Below are positions 28,207 through 37,399 of a DNA stretch of 64,000 nucleotides, piece after piece (positions within the stretch are counted from its first letter, which is position 1; each line of letters starts with the position of its first letter). The stretch comes from Pseudoalteromonas sp. P1-9 (lineage in GTDB: Bacteria; Pseudomonadota; Gammaproteobacteria; Enterobacterales; Alteromonadaceae), in assembly GCF_001399975.1 (NCBI RefSeq), contig NZ_LKBD01000011.1, forward strand, positions 37,706-101,705, in the 5' to 3' direction. Below the pieces are notes generated by a model. The model saw only the letters and a list, made by a program, of their open reading frames with translations. It made no database searches and was not told the origin of the DNA. Position numbers and translations under genes: made by a program.

Positions 28207-29603
28207 CCTACTAACCAATGTCCCATTAAGGCAATTACCGGTAGCGTTACTAATGTACGCAAAACAAAAATCATAAATAACTCAAAGATATTTACTGGAA
28301 TTTTGCTACCTAGTAACAGTGCACCCACTTCAGACATGTAAATCAACTGGGTTACACTCATTGCCGCAACCACAAAACGCGTAAGTTCACTGTTTATATT
28401 TTGCGCCGCCAAAATTGATGGAATAAACATATCGGCAAAACCTACAACCACAGTCTGCGCAGCCTTCTCAGCTTCCGGAATTTGCATCAGTTCAAACAGA
28501 GGAATAAACGGTGTGCCTAACCATTGAAATACTGGCGTATATTCAGCGATTACTAGTGCAATCGTACCGATTGCCATAACTACTGGCAGTACCGCAAACA
28601 CCATATCAACGGCATTTTTTAAACCATCGATAAGCGTTTCTTTAATTGTTTGCGCATGACGTGCTTTATCAAGTGCTACATCAAGTGAATGTTTAAACAA
28701 GGTTTTCCCTTCAGGTAATGCCTCGGGATTACCTTTTACTTCTTCACCATCAATGTAAATGTCTTTTTTGAATCTAAGTGGTGGCAAGCGCGGAACAATC
28801 AGTGCAGCGGCAATACCCGCCATACACACAGTAAGGTAAAACGGTGCAAATAAATGCGCCAATTTTACTTGGCCAATAACCACCAAACAAAAGGTTATTG
28901 AAACTGCCGAGAATGTTGTGCCAATAATCGCAGCTTCACGCTGTGTATAATGTTTTTCTTCATACTGCTTAGCAGTCATTAAAATACCCACACTGCCGTC
29001 ACCTAACCAAGAGGCAACACAGTTAACGGCACTGCGACCCGGTACACCAAAAAGTGGACGCATTACTTTAGTCAGTAACGTACCGACTAATTCAAGCAAA
29101 CCGAAATTAAGCAATAAAGGCAGTAATAAACCAGCTAAAATAAACACCGAAAATAGAATTGGCATCAACTCGTGCAGTACCAAGCCACCAACTGCGTCTG
29201 AGTGAATTTCAATTTTGGTATCACCAATCGAAAACGTCCCGACTTTTAAGTACGCCATTAGCACAAAAATAGCGCCTAATGTACGTGCCACAAGCCAAAT
29301 CGGGCTAACAATCAGTAAGTGACGGACAAAGCTACCCGCTTTTAAAAACTTTGGTTTAAATAGCGTAGCTAAGCCGGATATTACTGCCATTGACACAATC
29401 ACCGATGTCACAATAAGCGTAATTGAGTGTGCTAACGCGCCTTTTAATTCCTTAGCCAATATCGCTATAGGGATAGTGAATTCGCCCCCATAATTAATCG
29501 GTGTCATAAATAAAAACACGCCTATTAATGACGGAATAAGGAAAATCATTATGGTCGCAAAATTACTGCGTGGTGCAGTCGATTGATTAGCTTCCAAACT
29601 CAT
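28203..29603 (-). CDS. YjiH family membrane protein (nucleoside-recognition/Gate domain)
   Basis: A 466-residue membrane protein with about ten helices. The two Gate-type halves are visible, the first with MRPLFGVPGRSAVNCVASWLGDGS and the second with FADMFIPSILAAQNI. It resembles YjiH and spore maturation-like proteins, probable transporters of unknown substrate. It is monocistronic; its end overlaps the small DUF2897-like gene tail to tail. Confidence 0.82.
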   Translation of the reverse strand: MSLEANQSTAPRSNFATIMIFLIPSLIGVFLFMTPINYGGEFTIPIAILAKELKGALAHSITLIVTSVIVSMAVISGLATLFKPKFLKAGSFVRHLLIVSPIWLVARTLGAIFVLMAYLKVGTFSIGDTKIEIHSDAVGGLVLHELMPILFSVFILAGLLLPLLLNFGLLELVGTLLTKVMRPLFGVPGRSAVNCVASWLGDGSVGILMTAKQYEEKHYTQREAAIIGTTFSAVSITFCLVVIGQVKLAHLFAPFYLTVCMAGIAAALIVPRLPPLRFKKDIYIDGEEVKGNPEALPEGKTLFKHSLDVALDKARHAQTIKETLIDGLKNAVDMVFAVLPVVMAIGTIALVIAEYTPVFQWLGTPFIPLFELMQIPEAEKAAQTVVVGFADMFIPSILAAQNINSELTRFVVAAMSVTQLIYMSEVGALLLGSKIPVNIFELFMIFVLRTLVTLPVIALMGHWLVG

Positions 29604-29761
29604 ATTTGTTACCTTTAAAGTGATAGCGGTAAATTGATCTGCATATCTTTGCCAACAAAGTGCATAACCATTTACTAAATTGCTATTTTAATCGCTACTT
29701 TTCTATCGTTTAAAAGCAAAAAAGAGCCGAAGGCTCTTTTTTGCTAATCCAATTTTATAAA

Positions 29762-30826
29762 TTATTGAACGGTTACACCACGCTCTTTTAGCATGGCTAA
29801 AATAACTTGTAGTGTATCGCTTAACGTGCCCGGCTCTAATGTTTCACCCTCAGCATCAAGCCAAGTAATTGATGTGCCACCGGTGTTCGTTTCAGCAACT
29901 AATAATTGATACTGACCTGCTTCAAGTGGCAGTTTACGAACGTCATCACCCCAAATTGAATCCCAAACACTTTCGTCTGGTGTTTCGTACGTGGCGAAAA
30001 TTAAGTTACGAGATTGCTCGATTTCATCAATATTGAAACCAACGCGCTCTAAGAAGCTTGGGAAGCGCTCAAAAATAGCACGTGCTTTTTGCTCAGTTAC
30101 AAACGCTGCATTACCTTTGTCATCAAAGCCCATTTGCAGCGATACAATGCCGCGTGCTTTGTTTAATTCAACCATTAACTGTCGGTAGTTAAAATCAAAC
30201 TGACCAATAAACTCATTTAGCGCCGCCACTTCTAAACGCTGCTGCAGTACCGCTGTCAACTCGTCATATTTTGATTCAAAATCAACTAATTCAACCTTTA
30301 CCGATGCAGTACGTTTATGCTCTTCAGTTTCAACTATAAACTTAAATTTTTGACGGCTTAGCTCGCGCTCTTCTTCCCACCACCAAACATCAATTGGTTC
30401 TTCAATTGTATGCCAGTTAGTCACTACGAAATTGTCAGCTTTATTTTCTGTAGTTACTTGGCGCTCAACAAATAAATCGTCAATCGCTTGCCAAATAAAA
30501 CTTTCTAAATCTTGAATACCTTCGTTTTTATCGAAGAAAATGCGCGACTCTTTATCACCTTCGTTAATCCATGAACCTTGTGCAAAAGTAAGTACTTGAG
30601 CCGGAGCTTTTACCAGATATAACGCACTTTCTTCAGCTGATGTATATTGTGCCGACTCCAGATCGTAGGCAGGATCTTTGTATGGTTTTGTCAGGTTACC
30701 AGGCACTTTAAGTTCATCATTAACACGGTAATTGCGTTTATGATGCGAATCATTGGTGAAAACAGAACAAGCAGTAATCGCCATTGAGATAGCGACAACC
30801 AATGAATTTCGGATCCAATACTGCAC
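29762..30826 (-). CDS. bamC: Outer-membrane assembly lipoprotein BamC
   Basis: A 354-residue lipoprotein of the BamC/NlpB family, a non-essential part of the Bam complex that inserts beta-barrels. The start is a GTG at 30826, preceded by AAGGAG at 6 bases spacing, giving a short signal ending in the lipobox ITAC. Longer in-frame starts (up to 30946) would put about 40 residues before the signal and are rejected. The body has the typical unstructured start (VNDELKVPGNL) and two helix-grip-like domains. In enterobacteria dapA precedes bamC; here dapA is missing and gcvR is the divergent neighbour. Confidence 0.88.
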   Translation of the reverse strand: MQYWIRNSLVVAISMAITACSVFTNDSHHKRNYRVNDELKVPGNLTKPYKDPAYDLESAQYTSAEESALYLVKAPAQVLTFAQGSWINEGDKESRIFFDKNEGIQDLESFIWQAIDDLFVERQVTTENKADNFVVTNWHTIEEPIDVWWWEEERELSRQKFKFIVETEEHKRTASVKVELVDFESKYDELTAVLQQRLEVAALNEFIGQFDFNYRQLMVELNKARGIVSLQMGFDDKGNAAFVTEQKARAIFERFPSFLERVGFNIDEIEQSRNLIFATYETPDESVWDSIWGDDVRKLPLEAGQYQLLVAETNTGGTSITWLDAEGETLEPGTLSDTLQVILAMLKERGVTVQ

Positions 30827-31079
30827 AAATTTCTCCTTGGTGTGCTCTTTATTATTTGCTTGATTTGACGCAGCACACACTGTTTGGTTCATAATATTAT
30901 TCTCAAAATTGCCGCCTATGTTACTTTTACTAAGGGCCAAACACAAGAAACCACCACCCTATCTTTAATTTATTCTTAACAATTCGCTATAATTTTCACC
31001 ACATCATATATTTACATGGTTGAACCCATTTAAATTTGCTAAAATTCGCGGCCACGTTATTAACCCATTGAGACTAAAA

Positions 31080-31613
31080 ATGACGTTAAACACTGGAAAT
31101 CAACTTGTTGTTACTGCCATCGGCGAAGATCGCCCCGGCATAGTGAGTGAGCTTACCAAGCTAGTAAGTGAAACTAATTGCAATATTATTGATAGCCGCA
31201 TTGCCATTTTAGGTAATGAATTCACCTTTATAATGTTGCTTGAAGGCGATATTTCTGCCATTAGTCGTGTTGAATATAATATTCCGACAAAAAGCGTTGA
31301 ACTTGGTTTATTAACCATGATGAAACGCACCAGCCAACATCAAGAAAAACAGTATAAAGCAGGTTATAAACTAACCTACCACGGCCCTGATACGCCAGGC
31401 ACACTAAGCAAAGTGACGCAATTAATGGCTGACTACCAAGTAAATATTGCAGCGCTTAAATCCGATAGTGTTGAACAAGATGGTGATGTGGTAATGCGCT
31501 CTGAAATTGACATTAATTTCTCGCGTGACGTGGATGAAGCTGAATTTAAACATCAACTTGAGATCATTTTTTCAAAGTCTAACGTAGAACACATTTTAAA
31601 ACGGATTCGATAG
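31080..31613 (+). CDS. gcvR: Glycine cleavage system regulator GcvR
   Basis: A 177-residue protein with two ACT domains (LVVTAIGEDRPGIVSELTKLVSETNCNI and LTYHGPDTPGTLSKVTQLMADYQVNI). In E. coli GcvR antagonises the activator GcvA when glycine is scarce. I start at the ATG at 31080, where homology begins, rather than at an in-frame TTG at 31020. It is followed by bcp after 11 bases, as in enterobacteria. Confidence 0.9.
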   Translation: MTLNTGNQLVVTAIGEDRPGIVSELTKLVSETNCNIIDSRIAILGNEFTFIMLLEGDISAISRVEYNIPTKSVELGLLTMMKRTSQHQEKQYKAGYKLTYHGPDTPGTLSKVTQLMADYQVNIAALKSDSVEQDGDVVMRSEIDINFSRDVDEAEFKHQLEIIFSKSNVEHILKRIR

Positions 31614-31624
31614 GAAATTATAAT

Positions 31625-32098
31625 ATGAATACGCTTCAAACTGGCGATAAAGCACCGCTATTCTCACTTGCCGATCAAAACGGTGACACAGTGGAACTTG
31701 CAGAGTTATTAAAAGAAAACAAAGTACTTGTTTATTTTTACCCAAAAGCTTCCACACCGGGCTGTACCGTACAAGCTGAAAATCTGCGCGATCATAAAGC
31801 TGAACTTGCAGCGCTTAATACCGTTGCGGTTGGCATTAGCCCAGATCCGGTAAAACGCCTTAAAAACTTCGAAACCAAAAAAGAGCTTAACTTCCCACTG
31901 TTATCAGACGAAGACCACGCCATTGCCGATGCATTTGGTGTGTGGGGTTTAAAAAAGTTTATGGGTAAAGAGTATGACGGCATTCACCGTTTATCTTTCC
32001 TGATTGGCCAAGATGGTACAATTGAACATTTCTTTAATAAGTTTAAAACCAAAGATCACCACCAAGTGGTTATTGATTACTTAAAAGAAAATGCTTAA
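31625..32098 (+). CDS. bcp: Thiol peroxidase Bcp (1-Cys type)
   Basis: A 157-residue peroxiredoxin that reduces hydroperoxides. The peroxidatic cysteine is Cys47 in PKASTPGCTVQAENLRD. The resolving cysteine found five residues later in E. coli Bcp is a glutamate here, and the protein has no other cysteine in that helix, so it should work by a 1-Cys mechanism. It forms an operon with gcvR and ends at a strong terminator. Confidence 0.92.
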   Translation: MNTLQTGDKAPLFSLADQNGDTVELAELLKENKVLVYFYPKASTPGCTVQAENLRDHKAELAALNTVAVGISPDPVKRLKNFETKKELNFPLLSDEDHAIADAFGVWGLKKFMGKEYDGIHRLSFLIGQDGTIEHFFNKFKTKDHHQVVIDYLKENA

Positions 32099-32118
32099 TT
32101 AAGAAAAACATTCTTAAT

Positions 32119-32148
32119 TAAAAAAAGCGCCAATTGGCGCTTTTTTTT
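32119..32148. terminator. Terminator between bcp and rluB
   Basis: Same 16-base palindrome AGCGCCAATTGGCGCT as at 5331, with A and T runs on either side, between convergent genes. Confidence 0.85.
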
Positions 32149-32175
32149 ATATCTACAATTCAGTTACGCACCGAA

Positions 32176-33051
32176 TTACTTTTTTGGTGCACGGCGTTTA
32201 TTGCCCGGCGTCACACGCTGATTATGCTTTTTAACCGCTTTACGGATTTTGTTAATCTTAGCGCGGCGATCTTTACGCTTCTCAGGCATTACCGATAGTT
32301 TGGTTTCGGTTTCGCGGCGCATTCCAACCGTTTGACGTAAATAGTTTACATCTTTTAGGTTTAGCTCTTCCCAACCACCTTGCGGTAAACGTTTATTCAG
32401 TAATAAGTCACCGTAGCGCACACGAATTAGGCGTGAAACTTCTACTTCTTGTGATTGCCATAGACGACGTACTTCTCGGTTACGGCCTTCAGTTAAAGTA
32501 ACGTTAAACCAGTTATTTAAACCGCTTCCGCCTTGCGGCACTACCGATAAGAACTTGGCAAAGCCATCGTCTAACTCAACGCCATTTGTTAAATTTTTCA
32601 GCGTCTGATCCGTTACCTCACCAAATACACGTACTGCGTATTCACGTTCCACTTCATAACTTGGGTGCATTAAACGGTTGGCAAGTTCACCATCATTGGT
32701 AAACAGTAGTAAGCCTGAGGTATTGATATCTAAACGACCAATGGCAATCCAGCGGTCATTTTCAAGCGGAGGTAAACGGTCGAATACGGTGCGGCGACCT
32801 TCAGGATCTTTACGTGTACACAGCTCACCTTCAGGCTTGTGGTACATTAAAATACGACAAACACGTTCGTTTGACGCCTCAACTTTAACAACATGTCCGT
32901 CAAGACGGATACGCTGTGTTGGTTCGACACGGTCACCTAAACGGGCAACTTTGCCATCAATACTAACACGACCCGATTCAATAAATTTTTCACATTCACG
33001 ACGTGAACCTTTACCAGCACGTGCTAATACTTTTTGTAACTTTTCGCTCAT
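32176..33051 (-). CDS. rluB: 23S rRNA pseudouridine(2605) synthase RluB
   Basis: A 291-residue enzyme: N-terminal S4 RNA-binding domain ([18 protein letters not shown]), then the catalytic core with the aspartate in [20 protein letters not shown] and NREVRRLW. The C-terminal tail is lysine- and arginine-rich. It is the last gene of the minus-strand run rnm-yciO-scpA-scpB-rluB. Confidence 0.93.
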   Translation of the reverse strand: MSEKLQKVLARAGKGSRRECEKFIESGRVSIDGKVARLGDRVEPTQRIRLDGHVVKVEASNERVCRILMYHKPEGELCTRKDPEGRRTVFDRLPPLENDRWIAIGRLDINTSGLLLFTNDGELANRLMHPSYEVEREYAVRVFGEVTDQTLKNLTNGVELDDGFAKFLSVVPQGGSGLNNWFNVTLTEGRNREVRRLWQSQEVEVSRLIRVRYGDLLLNKRLPQGGWEELNLKDVNYLRQTVGMRRETETKLSVMPEKRKDRRAKINKIRKAVKKHNQRVTPGNKRRAPKK

Positions 33052-33104
33052 TATTTTCTCATGTAACTTCGCAGCTAGGAATTGTTGGCTATTCTAGCAC
33101 AGAG

Positions 33105-33683
33105 CTAATCAAGTTGCGCAGGCTCACTGAGGATTTGTGAGATTTTTTCGTCTTGTGCTACTGGTAATGGCGGTAATTCATTCAATGAAGACAATGAGAA
33201 GTGATCTAAGAATTGTTTGGTGGTGCCATAAAGTGCCGGTTTGCCCGGTACTTCTTTATAACCAACCACTTTTACCCAATTGTGCTCAAGCATGGTTTTG
33301 ATGGTTTGACTGCTTACGGTAACGCCGCGCACTTGCTCGATTTCACCACGGGTAATTGGCTGACGATACGCAATTAAACTCAATGTTTCTAAAAATGCAC
33401 GAGAATATTTAGGGGCTTTTTCTTGCCATAGTTTATTAAGCCACGGCGATAAACTACTGCATGCTTGAAACCGATAGCCTGACCCAACTTTTACTAAACG
33501 CACACCGCGCGTCGCGTAGTGCGCCATAATGGCATCAATAGCGCTTTGAATACGCTTTAGGGAAATAGAAAAGTCACTTAATACGGTGTCTCGCAGCTTG
33601 TCTTTGGTTAATGGCGTATTCGCAACAAAAATTGCCGCTTCAATCAATTCAATTAACTGTTCATCAGAAAGTCGCTTCGCCAT
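33105..33683 (-). CDS. scpB: Segregation and condensation protein B
   Basis: A 192-residue ScpB with two winged-helix domains; LIAYRQPITRGEIEQVRGV is the family signature. With ScpA and SMC it builds the condensin that organises the chromosome. It begins 17 bases after scpA. Confidence 0.93.
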   Translation of the reverse strand: MAKRLSDEQLIELIEAAIFVANTPLTKDKLRDTVLSDFSISLKRIQSAIDAIMAHYATRGVRLVKVGSGYRFQACSSLSPWLNKLWQEKAPKYSRAFLETLSLIAYRQPITRGEIEQVRGVTVSSQTIKTMLEHNWVKVVGYKEVPGKPALYGTTKQFLDHFSLSSLNELPPLPVAQDEKISQILSEPAQLD

Positions 33684-33700
33684 AATACCTATTTCGTTAT

Positions 33701-34495
33701 TTATTTTAGTTTAAGGTAGATGAGCGAGTTTATATCGCTTTGCTGAACCACAATCAAGCTTTCCTTCACCAGCTCTAAAATGGCGATAAAACTCACCACT
33801 ACAGCCGCTTTACCTTCAACGTGTTCAAACGCCTGTGAGAATGGCAAAAACCCATCGTTTTCAGTTAATAGCGATAAAATATGTGACATCCGTGCGCGGG
33901 TTGAAAGCACTTCCGCACTGACTTGGTGATGGGTTAAAGTTTGCGCTCGTGCCATGACATCACTAAGTGCCAGAAGTAGCTCTTTCACACAGAGTTCAGG
34001 CAGTTCAATATCTTGCGACTGCGTTTCATCTAACAGCGCATGGGCAATATGAATATCGCGTTCTACTCGTGGTAAAGCATCTAGGTTTTCGGCAGCTTTT
34101 CTAAATTGTTCGTATTCTTGTAAACGCTTAATAAGCAGTGCCCGAGGATCATCTTCCTCCTCTTCCAGCTCTTTATGTACCGGTAATAATAAGCGAGATT
34201 TAATTTGCGCAAGTAACGCCGCCATCACTAAGTATTCAGCGGCAAGCTCAAGCTTAAACTCTTTCATCATCTCAACATATTGCATGTATTGCCCAGTGAT
34301 CTTGGCAATCGAGACATCAAGAATATCGAGTTTGTGCTTTTTAATTAGATATAGCAATAAGTCTAGCGGACCTTCAAATGCTTCCAGTGCCACTTCAAGT
34401 GCGTCTGGCGGAATATAAAGATCTTCAGGTTTATCGGTTACCGCTTTGCCATGTAAAAAACCAAGCGGTAACTTTTGCTGCTGCATTTCGCTCAT
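33701..34495 (-). CDS. scpA: Segregation and condensation protein A
   Basis: A 264-residue kleisin with the N-terminal signature FEGPLDLLLYLIKKHKLDILDVSI and the LAAEYLVMAALLAQIKSRLLLP helix. It bridges SMC heads. Next to scpB in the same operon. The presence of scpAB suggests an SMC or MukB-like partner elsewhere. Confidence 0.94.
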   Translation of the reverse strand: MSEMQQQKLPLGFLHGKAVTDKPEDLYIPPDALEVALEAFEGPLDLLLYLIKKHKLDILDVSIAKITGQYMQYVEMMKEFKLELAAEYLVMAALLAQIKSRLLLPVHKELEEEEDDPRALLIKRLQEYEQFRKAAENLDALPRVERDIHIAHALLDETQSQDIELPELCVKELLLALSDVMARAQTLTHHQVSAEVLSTRARMSHILSLLTENDGFLPFSQAFEHVEGKAAVVVSFIAILELVKESLIVVQQSDINSLIYLKLK

Positions 34496-34519
34496 GGCCG
34501 TTGTTTGAACTCTGGATAC

Positions 34520-35140
34520 TTATTCAAATGGTGCTGGGTCACCTGCACCAACGCGAATAATCTCAACCGAATCTTCCGAGAAATCAACAACAGTTGTTGG
34601 CTGCTCAGACAAATAGCCACCGTGAATAATCAAATCCACTTGTTTTTCTAATTGAAAACGAATTTCTTCAGGATCCGCCTCGGCAAATTGCTCTCCAGGT
34701 AGAATTAACGAACAAGACATTAATGGCTCACCCAACTCTGCCAAAATCGCTTGGGTAATGATGTGATCAGGCACGCGAATACCAATGGTTTTCTTTTTCT
34801 CATTAAGCAAGCGACGTGGCACTTCTTTAGTACCTTTAAAAATAAAGGTGTATTGCCCTGGCGTATTATTTTTAATTAACCGAAACAAACTGTTATCTAC
34901 ACGAGCGTAAGTGGCAAGTTCCGATAAATCACGGCAAACAAGGGTAAAATTATGGTGTTTTTCTAAGCCACGAATACGGGCTATACGCTCCATTGCATTT
35001 TTATTGCCTATGCTACAGCCGATTGCATAACCTGAATCCGTTGGAAACACAATTACCTTGCCTTGCTGGATCATATCAACCGCTTGACGCACTAAACGCG
35101 CCTGTGGGTTTTCTGGATGAATATGAAAAAATTGACTCAT
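34520..35140 (-). CDS. yciO: YciO-type threonylcarbamoyl-AMP synthase-like protein
   Basis: A 206-residue Sua5/YrdC/YciO protein with KVIVFPTDSGYAIGCSIG and KHHNFTLVCRDLSELATYA. The YciO branch resembles the tRNA t6A enzyme TsaC, although its role in t6A is doubtful. It lies 9 bases after rnm, as in E. coli near trp. Confidence 0.9.
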   Translation of the reverse strand: MSQFFHIHPENPQARLVRQAVDMIQQGKVIVFPTDSGYAIGCSIGNKNAMERIARIRGLEKHHNFTLVCRDLSELATYARVDNSLFRLIKNNTPGQYTFIFKGTKEVPRRLLNEKKKTIGIRVPDHIITQAILAELGEPLMSCSLILPGEQFAEADPEEIRFQLEKQVDLIIHGGYLSEQPTTVVDFSEDSVEIIRVGAGDPAPFE

Positions 35141-35149
35141 TGGATATCC

Positions 35150-36004
35150 TTAATTTAATTCTTGTTCTTTGGCAATCGCCCAATCCTGCCAAATTGGCAC
35201 ACTGGCTTTAGGTAAGTATAAGTTCTTTCCAAGTTCTAACCAGTTGGTTGCAAAATGAAAATCAGAACCTTGCGACGAAAGCAGCTGATATTCGTCTGCG
35301 AGCTGTGCTAAAAACTGACGGTCACTCGGCGCTTGTTGTGGCAGCGCCACTTCAATGCCATCGCCACCAGCATGTTTAAATTCTTCAAGCAAACGGCGCA
35401 ACCATTTATTAGAAAGCTTATAACGACTTGGGTGCGCTAATACCGCTTGACCACCTGCTGCTTTAATTGCCTTAACAGCAGTTGCAATATCACACCATTC
35501 GCTGGTTACATAACCCGGTTTACCGCGCACAAGGAACTTTTTAAACACACCTTGTAAGGTTTTAGCAGCCCCTTGTGTTTGAATTACTTGTGCAAAATGA
35601 GCACGGGTAAGCTGGCCTTTGTTGGCTAACGCTTTTGCTTGTTCTAATACGTTTTCAAACCCGCGTTTCTCAAGCTTTTCAGCCATTTTTTCGGCGCGTG
35701 TTGCGCGTTTCCCTGTTTGCTCAGCAATCAAACATGCCAAAGTGCTATTTTCAACATCAATGTTTAAACCAACAATATGAATTTCAAAGCTTTCCCATTT
35801 GGTTGAAAACTCGATGCCCTTAACAAGTGTTAGCGGTAACGCATTTTTGTCGATATGTTGCTGTGCAATTGGCAGCGCCTTAACGGTATCGTGATCGGTA
35901 ATCGCTAATATATCAACGCCCTTTTCAACGGCACGTTCAACTAGGTCTTCTGGTGATAGCTTGCCATCGGAATAGTATGTATGGCTGTGTAGGTCAAATT
36001 TCAT
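35150..36004 (-). CDS. rnm: PHP-domain 5'-3' exoribonuclease RNase AM
   Basis: A 284-residue PHP protein (formerly TrpH/YciV). Metal-binding motifs are HSHTYYSDG near the start, ITDHDTV and the late QGSDFH. E. coli RNase AM trims 5' ends of rRNA. It leads the operon rnm-yciO-scpA-scpB-rluB, close to trp, the same neighbourhood as in enterobacteria. Confidence 0.9.
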   Translation of the reverse strand: MKFDLHSHTYYSDGKLSPEDLVERAVEKGVDILAITDHDTVKALPIAQQHIDKNALPLTLVKGIEFSTKWESFEIHIVGLNIDVENSTLACLIAEQTGKRATRAEKMAEKLEKRGFENVLEQAKALANKGQLTRAHFAQVIQTQGAAKTLQGVFKKFLVRGKPGYVTSEWCDIATAVKAIKAAGGQAVLAHPSRYKLSNKWLRRLLEEFKHAGGDGIEVALPQQAPSDRQFLAQLADEYQLLSSQGSDFHFATNWLELGKNLYLPKASVPIWQDWAIAKEQELN

Positions 36005-36160
36005 AAATATGGTTTTAGTTTGTACTGCGTGTAATCATACCAAATTCAGTGGCTAATTACTCTTGCTGATTTGTTTGCTTTCATTTGGGGAATTAATATT
36101 TGCTAATAAGGGTCTTTATCTGTTTAAACTCGACTAATAATAAACAGCGCGCTTTAATTT

Positions 36161-37006
36161 ATGAAAATACTGCTAATTACCCTACTTTCACTTTTCGCCT
36201 TTGCAGGAAACTCCATTCTTTGCCGTATAGCCCTTGGGCAAGGGCAAATTGACGCAGCAAGCTTCACCTCAATTCGTTTATTTTCCGGGGCGATAACGCT
36301 TTTTATTCTTTACGCCCTATTTCATAAAAACAAACAAACAGCGGGCAAAGGTTCATGGCTTGGCGCCGTTTATTTGTTTATTTACGCCGTGACATTTTCC
36401 TATGCCTATATTTCACTTGAAACCGCTATTGGTGCACTTGTGCTATTTTCATCGGTGCAATTTAGCATGCTTGCTTACACCTTTTTTTCAGGTACCAAAA
36501 TTTATCCTATCGAGTGGTGCGGCGCGCTAATTGCGTTTATAGGTTTTAGCTACTTAGTGCTACCCGATATTTCATCACCTTCGCTGATTGGTTTTGTGCT
36601 AATGATGATTTCGGGTATGGCGTGGGCGGGCTATACCTTAGCTGGTAGAAAGTCTTCTAACCCTCTTGCCGATACAGCCTTTAATTTTATACGCACCTTA
36701 CCTTTTATATCGCTACTAAGCCTGATTTCACTCAACTCAATTACTGCCTCAACCACAGGGGTTTTACTCGCCGTGATAGCTGGCAGTGTGACGTCAGGTA
36801 TTGGTTATGCCATTTGGTATTTTGCACTAAAACACTTAACTTCAGTGCAAGCAGCTGTATCGCAACTATCGGTGCCCATTATTGCCAGTATTGGTGGTTT
36901 TTTGTTTTTATCCGAACCTATCAGTGAACGCCTCGCGATTTCTGGAGCTATTATTCTAAACGGGATTTTGCTGGTTGTACTTGGTAAAAAGCCACTAAAG
37001 CCCTGA
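36161..37006 (+). CDS. EamA/DMT-family transporter
   Basis: A 281-residue inner-membrane protein with ten predicted helices in two EamA repeats, each ending in a conserved segment (...IAFIGFSYLVLP and ...SGAIILNGILLVVLG). Substrate unknown. Its position before the trp operon might hint at aromatic amino-acid export, but this is only context. Confidence 0.85.
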   Translation: MKILLITLLSLFAFAGNSILCRIALGQGQIDAASFTSIRLFSGAITLFILYALFHKNKQTAGKGSWLGAVYLFIYAVTFSYAYISLETAIGALVLFSSVQFSMLAYTFFSGTKIYPIEWCGALIAFIGFSYLVLPDISSPSLIGFVLMMISGMAWAGYTLAGRKSSNPLADTAFNFIRTLPFISLLSLISLNSITASTTGVLLAVIAGSVTSGIGYAIWYFALKHLTSVQAAVSQLSVPIIASIGGFLFLSEPISERLAISGAIILNGILLVVLGKKPLKP

Positions 37007-37085
37007 CTTTATAACTGTTTAAACACTGCTTATAACCAATAAACACTAACAAATCCGATTAGTTATAAAAAATGGCGGTTTTGTG

Positions 37086-37115
37086 TTGACTCATGTATAC
37101 AATCTGGGGTTTACT
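37086..37115 (+). promoter_or_regulatory. Possible trp operon promoter
   Basis: TTGACT (37086-37091) and a weak TTTACT (37110-37115) with 18-base spacing, about 30 bases before the first leader ATG. No TrpR-like operator was recognised. Confidence 0.35.
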
Positions 37116-37144
37116 ATGGCTGTAACATTTTAGGAATCGTTTAA

Positions 37145-37195
37145 ATGCAATTAGTAACTTCACAAATCAAAACAGTATGGTGGTGGCACTCGTAA
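37145..37195 (+). CDS. trpL: First trp leader peptide
   Basis: A 16-residue frame, MQLVTSQIKTVWWWHS, with three consecutive Trp codons (37178-37186) and a stop at 37193. It is followed by a GC-rich segment (CGCGGGTGGG) that can pair with the left arm of the next terminator. This is the layout of a trp attenuator: ribosome stalling at Trp codons favours the antiterminator. Confidence 0.9.
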   Translation: MQLVTSQIKTVWWWHS

Positions 37196-37230
37196 TCGCG
37201 GGTGGGAATAATTGTATCTAAACTATTCTT

Positions 37231-37258
37231 AAAACCCGCACAATGTGCGGGTTTTTTT
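37231..37258 (+). terminator. First trp attenuator hairpin
   Basis: Stem AACCCGCAC/GTGCGGGTT-like (about 37232-37252) followed by a T7 run. The left arm ACCCGC can alternatively pair with GCGGGT at 37197-37203. Confidence 0.88.
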
Positions 37259-37279
37259 ATGTCTAATTTGAGGTGAATA

Positions 37280-37324
37280 ATGAGTAATAACAAACAACTA
37301 ATCCAATGGTGGTGGTTCCTGTAA
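37280..37324 (+). CDS. Second trp leader peptide
   Basis: A 14-residue frame, MSNNKQLIQWWWFL, with GAGGTG as ribosome site and again three consecutive Trp codons. It starts 22 bases after the first terminator and is followed by its own antiterminator segment (CGCGGGAGG) and terminator. It has the layout of a second complete attenuator, so the trp operon appears to have two in tandem. Confidence 0.88.
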   Translation: MSNNKQLIQWWWFL

Positions 37325-37357
37325 TTAACGCGGGAGGATTCTGTTTGTCTATTATTC

Positions 37358-37385
37358 AGCCCGCCTTCTAAGCGGGCTTTTTTGT
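37358..37385 (+). terminator. Second trp attenuator hairpin
   Basis: Stem AGCCCGC/GCGGGCT (37358-37364 with 37372-37378), 7-base loop, T6 run, ending 17 bases before trpE. The left arm can pair with GCGGG after the second leader peptide. Confidence 0.9.
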
Positions 37386-37399
37386 ATAAGGAATGAGGC

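Noticed and set aside
30827..30946. Longer N-terminus of BamC
   Set aside because: It would bury the signal peptide and lipobox; the GTG with AAGGAG explains the start.
37086..37144. TrpR operator
   Set aside because: No sequence like the CTAGTTAACTAG-type operator is visible near the promoter.
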